Assembly (NCBI GenBank): GCA_903882745.1
Contig: CAIRYG010000003.1
Coordinates: 1 to 64,000 of the forward strand
Reading direction: 5' to 3'
DNA: 64,000 nucleotides
Source: an uncultured Gemmatimonadota bacterium
GTDB lineage: Bacteria; Gemmatimonadota; Gemmatimonadetes; Gemmatimonadales; Gemmatimonadaceae
In this document: positions 33,606 to 42,585 of the stretch, one piece after another
Position numbering within the stretch: the first letter of the stretch is position 1
Layout: each line of letters opens with the position of its first letter
Position numbers and translations under genes: made by a program
The notes under the pieces: model-generated
The model's database searches: none
The model's input: only the letters and a program-made list of their open reading frames with translations
What the model was told of the DNA's origin: nothing

Positions 33606-34214
33606 CTATGCGGTGTCCGGCGCCTTGTTGTTCTGTAGTGCCGCCGCGCTACCGCGAATCTCATACCGCACATCGAGCATTCCCGTGGCATATGCATGCA
33701 CCTCGGCGAGGTGGAGCGCAATATCAGCGCCAAGCGCTCCGAAAAATGGTATGCCGTCACCAATCAGCACCGGCAGGATGGAACACCGCACCTCGTCGGC
33801 CAGGCCGAGTCGGAGAAGCTCCCCAGCGACCATCGCACCACCGACGCACCAGATGGTGGTGTGCTGGTGGCGAAGTGTAGCATTGACGAAGGCGGAAAGA
33901 TCTCCGGCGTAGAACTCGACCGACGGACGGATGCGCGGCAACTCACGCGTCGTCAGCACGTAGACCGGCGTGTCGCCGTAGGCCCATCCCGCTCCACTTT
34001 GTGCAAAGCGGAGCGCCGTCTCATACGTCCGCGACCCCATCACATAGCAGTCGATGGTGGCAAGGAATGCGCTGACGTCGGCTGCCGCCATCGTCTCTCC
34101 GTCGGCGTAGTGGTCCGACGTGTCGAGCCAATCAACCCGCCCGTCTCTGCGGGCAATAAACCCGTCTAGACTGGCGGCCATGTGAATCGTGACGCGAGAG
34201 TCAGCGACGGACAT
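33606..34214 (-). CDS. Dihydrofolate-reductase/RibD C-terminal-like protein
   Basis: The 202-residue protein begins VTIHMAASLDGFIARRDGRVDWLD, the first strand and loop of RibD_C/DHFR-like reductases, followed by DCYVMGSRTYET, VYVLTTRELP and IWCVGGAMVAGELLRLGLADEVRCSILPVLIGDGIPFF, all characteristic. These bind NADPH and reduce a pteridine- or pyrimidine-like substrate; standalone members such as this one have mostly unknown roles. It is probably cytosolic, despite lying in a run of exported-protein genes (S15 upstream by 39 bp, alpha/beta hydrolase downstream by 45 bp). Confidence 0.87.
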   Translation of the reverse strand: MSVADSRVTIHMAASLDGFIARRDGRVDWLDTSDHYADGETMAAADVSAFLATIDCYVMGSRTYETALRFAQSGAGWAYGDTPVYVLTTRELPRIRPSVEFYAGDLSAFVNATLRHQHTTIWCVGGAMVAGELLRLGLADEVRCSILPVLIGDGIPFFGALGADIALHLAEVHAYATGMLDVRYEIRGSAAALQNNKAPDTA

Positions 34215-34253
34215 GCGGGAATCGGTGCGAGAGGGGCGCGTTCAGCGGAAAGC

Positions 34254-36176
34254 TCAGGGCGTCACCCCAGCCTTGGCCAGGGCACTCACGCCCCCAACAA
34301 TGGGAATCGTGAAGCTGGAGTGGGCGAGGTCTACGGTCAGTCGCGTGCCGGCCTTGGGCCAGAGCGTGAACTGGCGATCGCTCGACATAATCATCACCCC
34401 AAGTTGCTGCCCTGGGAGGAGCATCTGATCGTTCGCTTCGAGATCAAAGGTCACGTCGTGAAACGCACCAGGCACGAGCGGCTCGCCCGGGCGCTTGTCG
34501 GTGTAGTAGCCACCCGTCGTCAGCGACTTGTAGTTGCGAATGTCAGCCCACCCACGCGTGATGACTCCGCGATTTCCCTCGGAACCACGACGGGCGGAAT
34601 CGTACGGCAGGGTGACGAGCCACACCGTGAGATTGGCAGCTGATGCACTGGCCGCGACGCGCAGCGTGACGCGTGCGGTCCCCGAGATGTGTACGGTGTC
34701 TTTGAGTGTTGCCGTGGCGTACAGCAGACGATTCGCCGACTGGGCGGCGCTCGCATTGGCACTGCCGCTCATCGCGACGTCATCGGTCAGCGAATCCACG
34801 CCGCGCGCGGGTGCCTTAAAGCGCATCATCGCAACGCCGCGCCCGCCGCTCTGTCCGTAGAATGTCACAGGAGTAGAACCTGGCACGGGAAAGGTGGCGA
34901 AGGGTGCCGGCGCCGGTGCCACCGGACGCTGACCAGGAGCGCTCACCGCGGCGGCCGTATTCGACACAATCCACGCGCGCCCGTCTTTCTCCACGCCGTT
35001 GTCTACGCCGTACAGATAGTGACTGAACCAGCGGTTCAGCAGCTCTTCTGGTGGATTCCCACCGTGACCACCCTGATGCAGATAGATCGCCGACGTGATG
35101 TGGTGCGCCTGCAGTTCCTCGAACACGCGCACGCTGTGCGAGGGCATCACGTTGTAGTCATTCAAGCCGTGCGCGAGGAGCACCGCGGCCTTGATGTTCT
35201 TGACCAGGGGCACCAGGTCGCGCGCGGCCCAGAAGTCGTTGTAGTCACCGGTGGCGCGGTCTTGGCCTTTGGCCCCGGCAAAGATGCCATTCTTCCAGAT
35301 GCGGTCGCAGTTCGCGCGCCCTGCCGTGTCACCACTGGCGATAAAATCATACAGAACGTCGACATCCTCGCCGAGGTAGCCGCCGGGGGAACGGACAAGG
35401 CCGTTGGCGCGGTAGTAGTTGTAGTAGGAGGTGTTCGGGGAGACGGGGACCACCACTTCGAGTCCTTGCACACCGGTCGTGGCGGCGGCGAGCGGGAGGG
35501 TGCCCTCGTAGGAGGTGCCGATCATCCCAACTTTTCCGGTGGACCAAGCGGTGGCCTTGACCTCGTCCATTCCTGTTTTGGTGGTGTAGCCCTTGGCGCG
35601 TCCGTTCAGCCAGTCGATGACGAACTTCATGGCCATACGCTCCGGGTAGTCACCCACCGTGGGGCATCCCTGCGACTGTCCCGTACCGCTCGCGTCGCTG
35701 TGCACGACGGCGAAACCGCGCGGCACCCACTGATTGATCAGCACGTTGGAAATACGGATCCGATCCTCGCGGTACGGCGGCGCGGTCGCCGGCTCCCGTG
35801 GGGGCGAGACGGCATCCAGCTCCTGCTTCACATCCCAAGCAGGATCGACCCGCGAGGTGCGGGCGAAGTACGGGCTCGACCCGTACACGATCGACACTTT
35901 GAGTCCCTCAGAGTCTGTCTGACCGGGACGGGTGACATCCACAAACACGCGATCCTTCTTGCCGTCTTTGTCGCTGTCGAAGTCCGTTTCGACCCAGAGG
36001 TGCTGGCGGATCCAGCGAGTGGAATCCTGGAAGGCCGGAACCACCTGCGCTGTGCCGTTGACGAACACGGGGCCACTCTTGGACGGGCCCTGTGCCGCCG
36101 CCGGGGAGGCGCCCAATAGCAGGGCGAGGGAGGCAGCGACCACGAGCGAGCGACGACGGAGCATCGGGACGGGCAT
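34254..36176 (-). CDS. Exported S15-family Xaa-Pro dipeptidyl-peptidase-like hydrolase
   Basis: The protein is about 640 residues with a signal peptide (ending AAAQGP). The alpha/beta-hydrolase core has VSIVYGSSPYFA, VPRGFAVVHSDASGTGQSQG (oxyanion region), nucleophile Ser in MIGTSYEGTLP, acid Asp in LAHGLNDYNVMPSH, and His in HQGGHGGNP: the S15/CocE order. The C-terminal jelly-roll domain (residues about 440-640) includes WADIRNYKSL and ends with a beta-rich segment. It likely removes Xaa-Pro dipeptides from peptides outside the cytoplasm, though CocE-type esterase activity is possible. I chose the ATG at 36176; 36164 is also plausible. Confidence 0.9.
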   Translation of the reverse strand: MPVPMLRRRSLVVAASLALLLGASPAAAQGPSKSGPVFVNGTAQVVPAFQDSTRWIRQHLWVETDFDSDKDGKKDRVFVDVTRPGQTDSEGLKVSIVYGSSPYFARTSRVDPAWDVKQELDAVSPPREPATAPPYREDRIRISNVLINQWVPRGFAVVHSDASGTGQSQGCPTVGDYPERMAMKFVIDWLNGRAKGYTTKTGMDEVKATAWSTGKVGMIGTSYEGTLPLAAATTGVQGLEVVVPVSPNTSYYNYYRANGLVRSPGGYLGEDVDVLYDFIASGDTAGRANCDRIWKNGIFAGAKGQDRATGDYNDFWAARDLVPLVKNIKAAVLLAHGLNDYNVMPSHSVRVFEELQAHHITSAIYLHQGGHGGNPPEELLNRWFSHYLYGVDNGVEKDGRAWIVSNTAAAVSAPGQRPVAPAPAPFATFPVPGSTPVTFYGQSGGRGVAMMRFKAPARGVDSLTDDVAMSGSANASAAQSANRLLYATATLKDTVHISGTARVTLRVAASASAANLTVWLVTLPYDSARRGSEGNRGVITRGWADIRNYKSLTTGGYYTDKRPGEPLVPGAFHDVTFDLEANDQMLLPGQQLGVMIMSSDRQFTLWPKAGTRLTVDLAHSSFTIPIVGGVSALAKAGVTP

Positions 36177-36258
36177 TCGGCGTTCCCACGACTGAAGTGC
36201 GGGGTCAAAAATCACGATTCGGGAGTATAGGACGGCGCTTCGGCAGAAGATAGTACGG

Positions 36259-36277
36259 GTGTTCGTTTATCGAACAC
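36259..36277. promoter_or_regulatory. Inverted repeat in divergent S15/PEBP intergenic region
   Basis: GTGTTCG and CGAACAC arms (7 bp, perfect) flank a 5-nt TTTAT spacer. It lies about 80 bp upstream of the S15 start and 84 bp upstream of the PEBP start, so it could be an operator. No nearby regulator gene is seen. Confidence 0.35.
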
Positions 36278-36360
36278 ACGGAATCACTTGACTGGTTACT
36301 GGTTCTCACGGCCAAAAGATGACATCTTTGTATGGAATCCCAAACCCTCCAAGTTCCCCC

Positions 36361-36993
36361 ATGAAGCTCGAGTCTCCTTCGTTCGCCAACGGCGCGCCGA
36401 TTCCGCCGGAGTTCGCGTTCGCGTGCCCCGATGCCACCACCCACATGGTGCTGTCCACCAATCGGTCGCCGGCGCTCACCTGGTCTGGCGTGCCCGAAGG
36501 GACCAAGAGTTTCGTGCTCCTCTGTCACGACCCAGAAGTCCCAACGGTCGCCGACGACGTGAACAAGGAAGATCGACGCGTCCCCTTTGATCTGCCGCGC
36601 TTCGACTTCTTCCACTGGGTGCTCCTCGACATTGCCGCCGATTGCCGCGCCCTTGCTGCCGGCGAAGGCTCCGAGGGAATCCAGCCGCATGGCAAGCCGG
36701 GCCCCGACGCTGCGCAGGGTCGCCGCCACGGCTCCAACGACTACACCATCTGGTTTGCTGGCGACGCCGCCATGGAAGGCACGTACTTCGGGTACGATGG
36801 CCCGTGCCCGCCATTCAACGACACAGTGATCCATCCCTACACCTTCACCCTCTACGCGCTCGACGTGGCGCGTTGTCCGGTGGACGGTGTCGTCGATGGG
36901 CGCGCCGTTCGCGCCGCGATCGCCGGACATGTGCTGGACAGTGCCGTGCTCGTGGGGACGTACACCCTCGCCGCGGACGCGCGCGCCCGCTGA
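36361..36993 (+). CDS. YbhB/YbcL-family PEBP (Raf-kinase-inhibitor-like) protein
   Basis: The 210-residue protein has PEBP signatures: ALTWSGVPEGTKSFVLLCHDPEVP (DPD/DPE ligand region), FFHWVLLDIAAD (HW motif), GYDGPCPPFNDTVIHPYTFTLYALD (GxCPP loop and HPY). Bacterial YbhB proteins are small cytoplasmic phospholipid- or anion-binding-fold proteins of unknown role. No signal peptide is visible. A start 14 codons upstream (36319) is possible. It is followed 32 bp later by the hybrid histidine kinase gene on the same strand, so the two may be co-transcribed. Confidence 0.9.
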   Translation: MKLESPSFANGAPIPPEFAFACPDATTHMVLSTNRSPALTWSGVPEGTKSFVLLCHDPEVPTVADDVNKEDRRVPFDLPRFDFFHWVLLDIAADCRALAAGEGSEGIQPHGKPGPDAAQGRRHGSNDYTIWFAGDAAMEGTYFGYDGPCPPFNDTVIHPYTFTLYALDVARCPVDGVVDGRAVRAAIAGHVLDSAVLVGTYTLAADARAR

Positions 36994-37025
36994 TCGCGCG
37001 CGACGCTCGCACGACACCGCCCATT

Positions 37026-39491
37026 ATGGATTCGCCGCCCACCGGTCCGTCAGTGCGCATCAGCGCCAAGCGCCAACTCGAAGTCTTTGAGGCGGTCGCG
37101 ACGCGGAGTCGCAGTCTCGTGGTCGTCACCGACCAGCTGCGGCGCACCGAATGGGTGAACGCCGTCTTCTGCTCGCACACCGGATACTCGCTCACTGAGA
37201 TCCTCGGCCTCGAGCTTCACGAGCTGTTACACGGACCGGACACCTCAGCGGACACCGCCGCCGAAATGGCGCGCGTGACGACAGCGGGCGAGCCCTTCAC
37301 GCTCGAAGTACTGCACTACCGGAAATCTGGGGAGCAATACTGGGCCTTGGTTGAAGGGGAGCCCACGCGAGATGATGCTGGGAACCTCACGGGCTACATC
37401 AGCATCCTCACCGATATCACGGAACGCCGCATTGAGGTCACCCATGCGGAGGTCACGCGACGCATCGGCGATCAGCTCCTGACGTCGCGATCGATCGCGC
37501 AGGCCGCAGAAGCCGTCGCGCAAGAACTGGTGCGCGCGTACGACATCCGCACCGTGTCCGTGTGGACGGTGGAACCGGAGCAACCCACGCTCCAGTACGT
37601 CACAGGTGCGATCTCCGATCCGTCCTGTCGCGACTGGATGGACGTGACGGCCTCCATCAGCTTTGCTGCTGGCACGGAATGGACCTTGGGTGTCGGCGCG
37701 CCTGGGGTCGCCTGGGGAACCGCCGCGCCCTGCCAAAAGACCGACTTCCTCACACAGGGCCTTGATGGGCGTTATTCGCGCCGGTCCGAAGCGGCTCGGC
37801 GCACCGGCATCCGAACCCTGTGCGCCGTCCCCGTGATGGGAAGCGAAGGGGTCTTGGCCGTTATCGAGTTCGGCGGGTCCCATACCTTTCCGGGGTACGA
37901 TCAACTCCCAGCACTCCTCGAGCAGGTCGCACAGCTCTTCGGCGCATTTATCACGCAGACGCGAACCCAACGCGCCCTCCGCGCGCTCTTCGATTCGAGT
38001 CCCGATGCGCTGCTGGTCGTCGACACTGACGGAACCGTATCGCGTGCCAATGTGCGCGCCAACACCCTCTTCGGAAATGCTGTTGGGAGTTCGCTGGGGA
38101 CCCTGCTCGACGACGCCCCGAAGCTGCTGACGCAGAACCGTCAGGACACCGCCGGGCTCGTTTATCAAGGGGTGGCACGACGTCTCGACGGCACCACCTT
38201 CGACGCCGAATTCACGATTTCTCGATCGAAGGGAATCCACACCGCCTCCGACATTGTGTCGGTCCGTGATCTGACGGAGCGCCGGAAGCATCAAGCGGCA
38301 CAGCAGATGGTGGCCGAGATGCAGATGGCGGTACAGATATCTGATCAGGCGAATCGTGCCAAAAGTCAGTTCCTCGCGAACATGAGTCACGAAATCCGGA
38401 CGCCGATGAACTCGATCATCGGCATGTCGTACTTGTGTTTGCAACAAGACCTTGGCGACAAGCAGCGCTCGTATATCGCCAACGTGAACAAATCCGCCCG
38501 GGACCTCCTTACGATTATCAACGACATCTTGGACTTCTCCAAGATGGACGCCGGGAAGGTCCAGCTTGAATCTGAGCCACTCGGGATTCAGGAAAGCCTC
38601 GAGCAGGTTGACAGTATCTGTGGCCACATGGCGCGTCAGAAGGCGCTGCAATTTTCAGCGCGCGTGGCCGACGATGTTCCGAGATTTGTGGTCGGTGATG
38701 CGCTCCGCTTAGGTCAGGTGCTCCTGAACCTCACGGGAAATGCCGTGAAGTTCACGGCGCGCGGTCGGGTAAATGTGGACGTGGCACTCAGCCGCGCGGA
38801 TGTTGACTCCGTGGAACTTGCGTTTCACGTCAGCGACACCGGCATTGGCCTCACCCCCGAGCAACTCGACCGCATCTTCGCCCCGTTCAGTCAGGCCGAT
38901 GCGTCAAGCACGCGGAAATACGGCGGCAGTGGGCTCGGGCTCGCTATCTGCAAGCAACTCGTCGAGCTCATGGGCGGGCGTATTTGGGCCGAGAGCACGT
39001 TCGGAGAAGGAAGTTGTTTTTCCTTCACCATCCCCTTCAAGCGGGTGGTTGATATGGATGTGCCGGTGGTGGAAGACACGGCGGGGATCGCGGCGGTGGC
39101 CGCGGCGCGGGCGCGCTTGGTCGGGGCTCGGGTTTTGGTGGCTGAGGACAACGAGTTCAATCAGATTGTGATTGAGGATCTGCTCACGGGATGCGGCGCA
39201 ACCGTGACGCTCTGTGCGAATGGCCGTGAAGTACTCGAGGCACTAGCGCGCGCGTCCTTCGATCTCATCTTGATGGATGTCCAGATGCCCGAAATGGACG
39301 GCTATGAAGCGACCCGCCAAATCCGCGCGATCCCCGCGTGGGCATCGCAACGGGTCATCGCGATGACCGCGAACGCTATGGATGAGGACCGGCAGCGCTG
39401 TCTCGACGCCGGCATGGATGACTTCGAAACCAAGCCGATCGACCCCGACCATTTGTTCGTGACGATGGCGAAGTGGTTGTCAGTCGGCTGA
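37026..39491 (+). CDS. Hybrid sensor histidine kinase (PAS-GAF-PAS-HisKA-HATPase-REC)
   Basis: The 821-residue cytosolic sensor has no transmembrane segment. Its domains are a PAS/PAC unit (about 15-140; EWVNAVFCSHTGYS, GYISILTDITERR), a GAF-like domain (about 150-315), a second PAS (about 320-435; LFDSSPDALLVVDTDGTV), HisKA with H455 in FLANMSHEIRTPMNSIIG, HATPase (NLTGNAVKFT, DTGIGL, GSGLGLAI), and a C-terminal receiver with phospho-acceptor D751 in LILMDVQMPEMDGYEA. It would sense a soluble or redox signal. No output regulator or HPt gene is next to it, so it is an orphan here. Its 3' end overlaps the convergent tgt gene by 12 bp. Confidence 0.93.
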   Translation: MDSPPTGPSVRISAKRQLEVFEAVATRSRSLVVVTDQLRRTEWVNAVFCSHTGYSLTEILGLELHELLHGPDTSADTAAEMARVTTAGEPFTLEVLHYRKSGEQYWALVEGEPTRDDAGNLTGYISILTDITERRIEVTHAEVTRRIGDQLLTSRSIAQAAEAVAQELVRAYDIRTVSVWTVEPEQPTLQYVTGAISDPSCRDWMDVTASISFAAGTEWTLGVGAPGVAWGTAAPCQKTDFLTQGLDGRYSRRSEAARRTGIRTLCAVPVMGSEGVLAVIEFGGSHTFPGYDQLPALLEQVAQLFGAFITQTRTQRALRALFDSSPDALLVVDTDGTVSRANVRANTLFGNAVGSSLGTLLDDAPKLLTQNRQDTAGLVYQGVARRLDGTTFDAEFTISRSKGIHTASDIVSVRDLTERRKHQAAQQMVAEMQMAVQISDQANRAKSQFLANMSHEIRTPMNSIIGMSYLCLQQDLGDKQRSYIANVNKSARDLLTIINDILDFSKMDAGKVQLESEPLGIQESLEQVDSICGHMARQKALQFSARVADDVPRFVVGDALRLGQVLLNLTGNAVKFTARGRVNVDVALSRADVDSVELAFHVSDTGIGLTPEQLDRIFAPFSQADASSTRKYGGSGLGLAICKQLVELMGGRIWAESTFGEGSCFSFTIPFKRVVDMDVPVVEDTAGIAAVAAARARLVGARVLVAEDNEFNQIVIEDLLTGCGATVTLCANGREVLEALARASFDLILMDVQMPEMDGYEATRQIRAIPAWASQRVIAMTANAMDEDRQRCLDAGMDDFETKPIDPDHLFVTMAKWLSVG

Positions 39492-40712
39492 TGCAGCAGC
39501 GCTCCCCGCGCGATACTCCTGCAACCACGCGTTGCTCCACGGAGTAAAATCGCCGGCGCCGATCGCGGCCCGCGCGGCACGCATCAACTCGGTGAGCATG
39601 GTGAGGTTGTGCAGCGCAATGAGGCGCGGCCCCAACGGCTCATCGGCCGCAAACAGATGCCGGAGATACGCGCGATCGTACTCCGTGCAGGCGGGACACG
39701 AGCAACCCTCGACAAGCGGCGAGCGATCGAGACGATTCGTCCCTTTGAGTAGCTGGAGCGACCCCTGTGGGGTGAACGCCGTGCCGTGACGCCCCATGCG
39801 CGTTGGCGCCACGCAATCAAAGAGGTCGATCCCGCGACGCACACCTTCCACGAGATCATCGGGGAAGCCAACGCCCATCAAGTATCGTGGACGATTCCGC
39901 GGAAGCTCATCGCCGCAGAGATCGAGCGTGGCGTACATCTGCGGTTTGGGTTCGCCGGTGGAGAGGCCGCCGACCGCAATGCCGTCCCAGTCGCGCATAG
40001 AAAGAATTCCGGCCATCGATGCCCGACGCAACGCAGGATGTACACCGCCCTGCACAATCGGAAACAACGCCTGCGACGGCGCGCGCCGTTCGTCACCATC
40101 GGTGGCGGGAAGTGGCGGCGTCCCCGGCGGCACCGGAATGGCGTCGAGTGGCGCGCGCCCTTCACGGGTGAGCCGATCAAACTCGACGGTGCAGCGCTCC
40201 AGCCACCGCAGGCTTCGCTCCATCGCCGCACGCGCAGGAGTCACCTCGCTTCCGCCCGCAATGAGCTCGTCGAGCTGCATGATCACGTCGGCGCCAAGAT
40301 TGCGTTGCACTTGCATCACGCGTTCGGGCGTGTAAGCATGCAACGCACCATCGAGCTTGCTCTTGAACGTCACCCCTGCTTCGCTCACCTCGCGATACCG
40401 CGCGAGCGAGAACACCTGAAACCCACCGGAATCGGTCAGCATGGGTCCGTCCCAGCGGGCAAAGGCATGCAACCCGCCGAGCGCGCGGACGACCGCGTCG
40501 CCCGGACGCATATACAGGTGGTACGCGTTCGAGAGCAACATGCGCCCCCCCATCCCAGCCACCTCAGAGGTGGTGAGGCCACGAATGGCGGCGTGCGTTC
40601 CCACCGGCATAAAGGCGGGGGTCTCCACACGTCCATGCGGTGTCGTAAACTCGGCGGCGCGTGCAGCGCCGTCGGTGGCATGGATCTGGAATGCGAACGG
40701 CGTGGAAGGCAT
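39480..40712 (-). CDS. tgt: tRNA-guanine transglycosylase
   Basis: The 410-residue enzyme inserts preQ1 (or queuine) at G34 of GUN-anticodon tRNAs. Visible sites: RGLTTSEVAGMGGRMLLSNAYHLYMRPGD, general-base Asp in LTDSGGFQVFSL, FPIVQGGVHPALR, GGLSTGEP, nucleophile Asp in DLFDCVAPTRMGRHGTAF, and the zinc site CSCPAC...ALHN. An insertion of about 18 residues (PPGTPPLPATDGDE) precedes the FPIVQGG block. The start is the ATG at 40712; the open frame extends far upstream, but that is antisense to the M28 gene. No other queuosine gene is in the window. Confidence 0.95.
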   Translation of the reverse strand: MPSTPFAFQIHATDGAARAAEFTTPHGRVETPAFMPVGTHAAIRGLTTSEVAGMGGRMLLSNAYHLYMRPGDAVVRALGGLHAFARWDGPMLTDSGGFQVFSLARYREVSEAGVTFKSKLDGALHAYTPERVMQVQRNLGADVIMQLDELIAGGSEVTPARAAMERSLRWLERCTVEFDRLTREGRAPLDAIPVPPGTPPLPATDGDERRAPSQALFPIVQGGVHPALRRASMAGILSMRDWDGIAVGGLSTGEPKPQMYATLDLCGDELPRNRPRYLMGVGFPDDLVEGVRRGIDLFDCVAPTRMGRHGTAFTPQGSLQLLKGTNRLDRSPLVEGCSCPACTEYDRAYLRHLFAADEPLGPRLIALHNLTMLTELMRAARAAIGAGDFTPWSNAWLQEYRAGSAAASAD

Positions 40713-40781
40713 CGCCGAAAGGTAGTGGTCGCGGCCGGATGCCGGAGGCGGGGTAGAGCTCAAAATGCTATGTTTCCAGCT

Positions 40782-42575
40782 ATGACTAATCGCCGAGTGC
40801 GTCTCGCCGTGGTGTCCGCCGTGGGTGTTGCGCTGACTGGTGCCGTGAGTGGTGGTGTGAGTGGTGCGCGCCTCCACGCGCAAGCAGTCACGACGCCCTG
40901 CCCTGCGCCCACAAGCGCGCTCCCGCTGACCTTTTCTGGTCCGCCAACAACGGCCGCGATTACGGCGTGCGATTTGATGACGCGCCTCTACAAGTTCGCC
41001 GATGACTCGATGGGCGGGCGAAAGATCGGCACCAGCGACCATGAACGGGCCACCGCGTATCTCGCCGCGGAAGCGAAACGGCTGGGGCTCGAGCCGGCCG
41101 GCGAGAATGGCACGTACTTTCAGAACTTGCCGCTGATCTCGCGTGCGCTCGACACGACCGGTACGATGGTGGTTGGGAGTACGACGCTCCGCGCCGGGAC
41201 CGATTATTTGGTGAGCACCACCGCCACGCGCGCTGGCGACGGCGCCGGCTGGCAACTGGTGTATGGCGGATCGCTCCTCGATACGACGATCACGATGTTC
41301 CCGGTGCCGGCGACTGGCACAGTGGTGCTGTTCCGCCCGATTGCCCCGGGCGCGGACGGTAGTGCGATTCAGAAAACGGCGAAGGGAAAATCGTGGGTCG
41401 CGTGGTATAACAGTATCAAGAACCGCGCGTCGCTTTCCACAACGCCGGCGCTGTCGGCAACGAGCGTGCGAACGGCCGTGAATCCAACAGCCACCATCCT
41501 CCTCGTGAATGAGAGCGCGCCGCTTGCATTGACCCTCACGCCCGCCGCCGCACACACGCTCTTCGGTGGGCCGCTCGACGGTGTCGCCGCAGGAACACCC
41601 AGCAAGAGCTTCACGCTCGCGCTGCGATTCATTGACACGCCGCGCATCGACCGCAATGTGATTGCGCGTCTCCCAGGCACCGACCCCAAGCTTCGCGGCC
41701 AGTATGTCGCGCTTGGCGCACACTCTGATCATGTGGGGACCGCGCGGGCTGCCGTCGATCATGACTCCGTGCGGGCCGCGCACATGGCCGCGCGCTCTGG
41801 CACGGAAGGCGCGGCGAGCCGTCGGCAGACAACCGAAGACGACGAATACGATCGCATCAAGGTGCTGACGGACAGCCTCCATAAATTGCGTCCGATTCGT
41901 CGAGACTCCGTGAATAACGGCGCCGACGACGGTGGCTCTGGTTCGGTTGCGCTGCTGGAGATTGCGGAGTCGTTCGCGCGTGGAGCAGCAGGTGCCAAGC
42001 CGAAGCGTTCGGTGCTCTTCATCTGGCATACCAACACGGAATCGGCACCCACGCTCTCCGGTTCCAGCTGGTTCCTCGAACATCCGACCGTTCCGCGCGA
42101 TTCGATTGCCGCGGAAATCAACGTGGACATGATTGGCCGCGGTGAGAAGACGGACGAAGTTGGCATTACCATGACCGACGAGGATCCGCGCTACGGCAAT
42201 CCCGATTTTGTTGAGGTCATTGGGTCGCGCCGTCGGTCGAACGAACTCACACCGTTGATTGAACGGGCGAATGTCGACGCAAAGCTTGGCCTCAAACTCG
42301 ACTATGCGGCCGATGCTGAGGGACATCCGGAGGGGTTGGTCTGCCGGAACGATCAGGCGTCATACGCGCGCTATGGAATTCCGGTGGCCTTCTTCACTAC
42401 AGGCTACCACGCCGATTTCCGTGAGCTCACCGACGAGCCACAGTATGTGCGCTATTCGCATCTGGAGCGGATCGTGAAGCTGGCGGCGTCCACCTCGCTG
42501 GCGCTCGCCAACGTGGATCACCGACTGAGCGCCGACACGCCAGCCCCGGATCCGAAGGCGGCATGCAAGCCGTAA
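40782..42575 (+). CDS. Exported M28-family zinc peptidase
   Basis: The 597-residue protein has a signal peptide (to about residue 34, LHAQA). Metal ligands of the family are visible as GAHSDHVG, NNGADDGGSGSVALLEIAE, NVDMIGRGE and TGYHADF. The usual adjacent Glu-Glu (base plus ligand) is changed: the segment reads HTNTESAPTLSGSSWF, with a single Glu and two extra residues. It may still be active with a rearranged site or may be impaired. The N-terminal half has an inserted PA-like domain. The ATG at 40770 is also possible. It is divergent from tgt, 69 bp apart. Confidence 0.87.
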   Translation: MTNRRVRLAVVSAVGVALTGAVSGGVSGARLHAQAVTTPCPAPTSALPLTFSGPPTTAAITACDLMTRLYKFADDSMGGRKIGTSDHERATAYLAAEAKRLGLEPAGENGTYFQNLPLISRALDTTGTMVVGSTTLRAGTDYLVSTTATRAGDGAGWQLVYGGSLLDTTITMFPVPATGTVVLFRPIAPGADGSAIQKTAKGKSWVAWYNSIKNRASLSTTPALSATSVRTAVNPTATILLVNESAPLALTLTPAAAHTLFGGPLDGVAAGTPSKSFTLALRFIDTPRIDRNVIARLPGTDPKLRGQYVALGAHSDHVGTARAAVDHDSVRAAHMAARSGTEGAASRRQTTEDDEYDRIKVLTDSLHKLRPIRRDSVNNGADDGGSGSVALLEIAESFARGAAGAKPKRSVLFIWHTNTESAPTLSGSSWFLEHPTVPRDSIAAEINVDMIGRGEKTDEVGITMTDEDPRYGNPDFVEVIGSRRRSNELTPLIERANVDAKLGLKLDYAADAEGHPEGLVCRNDQASYARYGIPVAFFTTGYHADFRELTDEPQYVRYSHLERIVKLAASTSLALANVDHRLSADTPAPDPKAACKP

Positions 42576-42585
42576 GGGCGAACGG

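Noticed and set aside
40713-42326. Upstream extension of the tgt reading frame to about 948 codons
   Set aside because: The extra part is antisense to the M28 peptidase and has no protein-like pattern; tgt homology starts at MPSTPF (40712).
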